From the NCBI GenBank assembly GCA_005893365.1, contig VBPB01000353.1, forward strand, positions 1 through 9,160: a stretch of 9,160 nt of DNA, in the 5' to 3' direction. The notes under the pieces are model-generated. The model ran no database searches. It worked only from the letters and a program-made list of their open reading frames with translations, and had not been told where the DNA came from. Source of the stretch: Candidatus Eiseniibacteriota bacterium (GTDB lineage: Bacteria; Eisenbacteria; RBG-16-71-46). Position 1 is the first letter of the stretch, and the number at the start of each line of letters is the position of its first letter. A program made the translations under genes and the position numbers. Shown here piece after piece: positions 6,965 to 9,160 of this stretch.

Positions 6965-7113
6965 ACATCTTCGCGGTGTGGTCAGGTTCTAACGAGTGTG
7001 GTCGCCCGTGATGCTTCGTCGTCGTTCGTCTCATCAGCAGTCGTTTTTCCGGCTGACCGGTCTCGTTCCTGAGTCGCCTCGGCAGCGTCTTGCTGCCGGG
7101 GTTTTCGTTTTTT
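6965..7113 (+). promoter_or_regulatory. Leader RNA of the cold-shock gene, candidate attenuator or small RNA
   Basis: The stretch from the predicted start to the intrinsic terminator is about 145 nt long. It has a direct repeat GTGTGGTC (6976-6983 and 6996-7003), a T-run in CGTTTTTCC, a small CCGG-CTGA-CCGG hairpin (around 7049-7060), and ends in the terminator at 7077-7113. It is not a tRNA and matches no riboswitch I recognise. A short frame from ATG 7010 encodes an Arg-rich start (MLRRRSSHQQ) but runs through the terminator, so I do not call it a leader peptide. Read as a unit, promoter, ~145 nt and terminator fit either a small RNA or an attenuated leader. Confidence 0.45.
7077..7113 (+). 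terminator. Intrinsic terminator upstream of the cold-shock gene
   Basis: CCTCGGCAGC (7077-7086) pairs with GCTGCCGGGG (7092-7101), one G-U pair included, around a GTCTT loop. It is followed by TTTTCGTTTTTTT (7102-7114). This is a textbook intrinsic terminator. It lies after the operon stop (6932), so it can end the helicase operon transcript, but it also lies between the 6929-6958 promoter and the cold-shock gene start at 7171. I see no second promoter between the terminator and that gene. Confidence 0.8.
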
Positions 7114-7170
7114 TCGGTGCAGTGGTCGGTGTCCCACCCCAGTCCCCACGACGGAGGTTCGGCAAGCGTC

Positions 7171-7785
7171 ATGGCTACTCTTCAAGATCGGGTCATCAAG
7201 TGTGTGGACTGCGGTGAGGAGTTCACGTTCACGACCGGTGAGCAGGAGTTCTACCGCGACCACGGTCTGACCAACGCACCCACGCGGTGCAAGCGCTGCC
7301 GCGAGCTGCGCAAGGGTCCGCGCGGCGCCGGCGCCGGCGGCGGAGGCGGCGCCGCGCGCTCCGGCGGCCACGGGGGCGGTGGCGCGGGCGGATCCAAGCC
7401 CATGTTCCCCGCGGTGTGCTCCAACTGCGGCGCCGAGACCATGGTGCCGTTCAAGCCCACCGGCGACCGGCCGGTCTTCTGCCGCGACTGCTTCAACGAG
7501 CGCAAGCCCGCCGGCGCCCCCGCCCGGGCGTCCTCCTCGGCCCCCCGGACCGCCACCGCGCCGCGCCCATCGGGCGGCGGGGGGCGCGCGCAAGGGGTGG
7601 TCAAGTCGTTCAACGAATCGAAGGGATTCGGTTTCATCCACGTGGATGGCGGCGAGGACGTGTTCGTCCACTTCTCGGCGATCCTGGGCGACGGGTTCCG
7701 CTCCTTGACGGCGGGGGAGCGTGTCGAGTTCGATGTGGTCGAAGGACCCAAGGGCAAACAGGCGGCGAACGTCACCAAGGACTGA
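7171..7785 (+). CDS. Double zinc-ribbon and cold-shock domain protein
   Basis: A 204-residue cytoplasmic protein in three modules. (1) Residues 1-48: a zinc ribbon with Cys11, Cys14, Cys40, Cys43 and the GEEFTFTTGEQEFY signature of the probable zinc-ribbon family zf-trcl. (2) A glycine-rich linker, then a second ribbon with Cys83, Cys86, Cys104, Cys107 (CSNCGAET, VPFKPTGDRPVFCRDCF). (3) A Pro/Ala/Gly linker, then a cold-shock OB-fold at 141-204 with RNP1 KGFGFIHV (151-158) and RNP2 DVFVHFSAI (163-171). The cold-shock domain should bind single-stranded RNA or DNA with little specificity; the ribbons may add nucleic-acid or protein contacts. I chose ATG 7171 because the conserved ribbon follows at once and GGAGG lies at 7153-7157 (a rather long 13-base spacing). 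An upstream in-frame start at 7090 would put coding sequence through the terminator. Downstream is a DUF885 gene, 77 bases on. Confidence 0.88.
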   Translation: MATLQDRVIKCVDCGEEFTFTTGEQEFYRDHGLTNAPTRCKRCRELRKGPRGAGAGGGGGAARSGGHGGGGAGGSKPMFPAVCSNCGAETMVPFKPTGDRPVFCRDCFNERKPAGAPARASSSAPRTATAPRPSGGGGRAQGVVKSFNESKGFGFIHVDGGEDVFVHFSAILGDGFRSLTAGERVEFDVVEGPKGKQAANVTKD

Positions 7786-7804
7786 GCAGACGAGCCGGCG
7801 GGCA

Positions 7805-7830
7805 TGCGGGCGGGCCTCGTGCCGCCCGCA
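7805..7830 (+). terminator. GC-rich hairpin after the cold-shock gene, possible weak terminator
   Basis: TGCGGGCGG (7805-7813) pairs perfectly with CCGCCCGCA (7822-7830) around an eight-base loop, 20 bases after the cold-shock stop codon. GGGGACCC follows instead of a T-run, so it may act as an RNA 3'-end stabiliser or a partial block between this gene and the DUF885 gene. Only the hairpin is certain. Confidence 0.4.
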
Positions 7831-7862
7831 GGGGACCCTACGGATAGAGTTCCCGGGGAGAC

Positions 7863-9160
7863 ATGATCGAGGCCACCAAGACGTTCACGGCGCTGAGCGA
7901 AGAGTTCGTCGAGCTGTACTTCAAACACGACCCGGTCGCGGCCACACTGGCCGGGGTGCACGACTACGACCATCTGCTGCCCGACCACTCACCCGAGGGC
8001 ATGTTGAGCCGGATGGCGTGGCTCCGGGACCTGGATCAGCGGCTGGTCCTGGGCGTCAACTGGCAGGAGCTGGCCACCGAGCAGCGCGTGGACTACGCCC
8101 TGCTGCGCGCCCGCATCGCCGGGATGCGCAACGACTGCGAGGACCTGCGCACCCAGACGCGCAACCCGGCGATGTTCCCGCAGGCCGCCCTCGACAGCCT
8201 CTTCCTGCTCTGGACGCGTCCGGCCCTGCCGCCCCAGGAGCGCAAGGAAGCCCTGCTCGACCGGATGATCGCCATCCCCGACTACCTCAAGCAGGCGCGG
8301 GCCAACTTGAAGGAGGTCCCGGACGTCTTCCTCGGGGTCGCCGATGAGATCAACCGTAGCGGCCCGGGGTTCGTGGACCAGGTCGCGCGCTCCCTGCTCG
8401 AGAGCTTCCCCGCCGAGCAGGAGCGGATCGAGCACGCCTCCGGCCGCGCGCGCATCGGCTTCGCCCAATACCAGGACTTCCTCGACCGCGACCTGGACGC
8501 GAAGATCGGCGGCACGTTCGCGATCAGCGAGCGCTGGATGAACTACAAGCTGGAGCGCGAGCACCTGCTCAACTTCGACTGCGCGAAGCTCAAGGCGCTG
8601 GGCGAGGAGCAGGTGGCCAAGACCCTGGCGCTGCTGGAGGCGGAAGCCAAGAAGCTCGATCCTGCGCGCACCTGGCAGCAGCAGATCACCGAGGCCAAGT
8701 CGCGGCATCCGGAGGCCCTCAAGCTCAAGGACGCCTACCGGTCCGAGGTGGAGCGCGCCCGGCGGTTCGTGATCGAGAAGCGCCTCGCCCCGCTCACGCC
8801 GGGCGAGAAGCTGGAGGTCATCGACACGCCGGTGTTCGAGCGGTCGGTGGTGCCCTACGCGGCCTACCTGCAGCCGGGGCCGTTCGACCAGGACCAGACC
8901 GGCCACTTCTACGTGACGCCGGTGGACACGCTGCGGCGGGCGGACGAGCAGCAGCAGCAGCTCGAGGGGCACAACTACGCCTCGCTCGCGCTGACCACCG
9001 TGCACGAGGCCTACCCCGGCCATCACCTGCAGCTCTGCCACGCCAACCGCGCCGGCTCACGGCTGCGGCGGCTCGCGGACAGCAGCCTGATGGCGGAGGG
9101 CTGGGCGCTCTATTGCGAGGAGCTGATGCACGAGCAGGGCTTCTACCTCGACTCGCTCAC
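7863..9160 (+). CDS. DUF885 family protein, putative metallohydrolase, 3' end outside window
   Basis: The frame is open from ATG 7863 to the right edge (432 codons). The visible part is mostly helical and charged, as in DUF885 (PF05960). The key motif is HEAYPGHHLQ at 381-390, an H-E-x-x-x-G-H-H pattern resembling zinc-metallopeptidase active sites, followed at 411-421 by AEGWALYCEEL, whose glutamate may be a further ligand or catalytic residue. Family members are often annotated as putative carboxypeptidases; substrates are largely unknown. There is no signal peptide (start MIEATKTFTALSEEF), so a cytoplasmic location is likely. An in-frame stop at 7845-7847 leaves ATG 7863 as the natural start; GGGGAG (7855-7860) precedes it by only two bases, a short spacing. 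About 100-150 further residues would be expected beyond the window. It may be co-transcribed with the cold-shock gene. Confidence 0.85.
   Translation, partial: MIEATKTFTALSEEFVELYFKHDPVAATLAGVHDYDHLLPDHSPEGMLSRMAWLRDLDQRLVLGVNWQELATEQRVDYALLRARIAGMRNDCEDLRTQTRNPAMFPQAALDSLFLLWTRPALPPQERKEALLDRMIAIPDYLKQARANLKEVPDVFLGVADEINRSGPGFVDQVARSLLESFPAEQERIEHASGRARIGFAQYQDFLDRDLDAKIGGTFAISERWMNYKLEREHLLNFDCAKLKALGEEQVAKTLALLEAEAKKLDPARTWQQQITEAKSRHPEALKLKDAYRSEVERARRFVIEKRLAPLTPGEKLEVIDTPVFERSVVPYAAYLQPGPFDQDQTGHFYVTPVDTLRRADEQQQQLEGHNYASLALTTVHEAYPGHHLQLCHANRAGSRLRRLADSSLMAEGWALYCEELMHEQGFYLDSL

Noticed and set aside
6965..7113. A tRNA or known riboswitch in the leader
   Set aside because: No T-loop or acceptor-type pairing and no riboswitch core I can recognise; only a promoter, a short repeat and a terminator.
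6996..7217. Small plus-strand frame (73 codons) in the cold-shock leader
   Set aside because: It crosses the terminator hairpin and T-tract and the start of the cold-shock gene, with no clear ribosome binding site or family match.
7989..9041. Minus-strand open frame (350 codons) opposite the DUF885 gene
   Set aside because: The plus strand carries a clean 432-codon frame with HEAYPGHH; the opposite frame is its codon-bias mirror.
1..9160. CRISPR array, prophage or toxin-antitoxin system
   Set aside because: No regularly spaced repeats, no phage structural or integrase genes, and no paired small genes with such signatures are visible.

Overview
The window is a very GC-rich (visibly about two-thirds G+C or more) bacterial segment with a strong G/C third-position bias. 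Gene content (class D-type sortase, MrfA/MrfB-type repair proteins, a zinc-ribbon plus cold-shock fusion protein, a DUF885 protein, an IS1634-type transposase) suggests an uncultured soil or subsurface lineage of the Rokubacteria/Methylomirabilota kind. That placement is an impression from gene content and base composition; nothing here proves it.

Layout, left to right. (1) 1-501: the 3' part of a class D-like sortase gene that enters from the left edge and ends in a perfect 11-bp hairpin. (2) 529-2519: an insertion sequence of the IS1634/IS4 superfamily with 20-bp perfect terminal inverted repeats and one transposase gene on the minus strand, whose last ~70 codons are out of frame. (3) 2520-2714: an intergenic stretch with a plausible sigma70-type promoter. 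(4) 2715-6932: a tight three-gene operon on the plus strand, with both junctions made by 4-base ATGA overlaps. It encodes a YprA/MrfA-type DEAD/DEAH helicase with a C-terminal DUF1998-like cysteine cluster, a class I SAM-dependent methyltransferase, and a YprB/MrfB-type DEDD exonuclease. (5) 6929-7170: a good promoter overlapping the exonuclease stop codon, a leader of ~140 nt, then a strong intrinsic terminator located upstream of the next gene. (6) 7171-7785: a three-module protein with two four-cysteine zinc ribbons and a C-terminal cold-shock domain. (7) 7863-9160: a DUF885 protein with an HEAYPGHH motif, running off the right edge.

How the genes may work together: in Bacillus subtilis, MrfA (helicase) and MrfB (exonuclease) form a UvrABC-independent pathway for repairing mitomycin-type damage. 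The central operon looks like a version of that pathway with a methyltransferase inserted between the two partners and translationally coupled to both. The cold-shock gene has its own promoter, and the terminator in its leader suggests conditional read-through, possibly controlled by the RNA-melting cold-shock protein itself.

A caution: three genes (transposase, helicase, exonuclease) are each broken once by a frame change at a place where conserved family residues are also missing. This could be real decay, but in a metagenome-like sequence assembly or consensus errors are at least as likely. The methyltransferase, cold-shock and DUF885 genes read cleanly.
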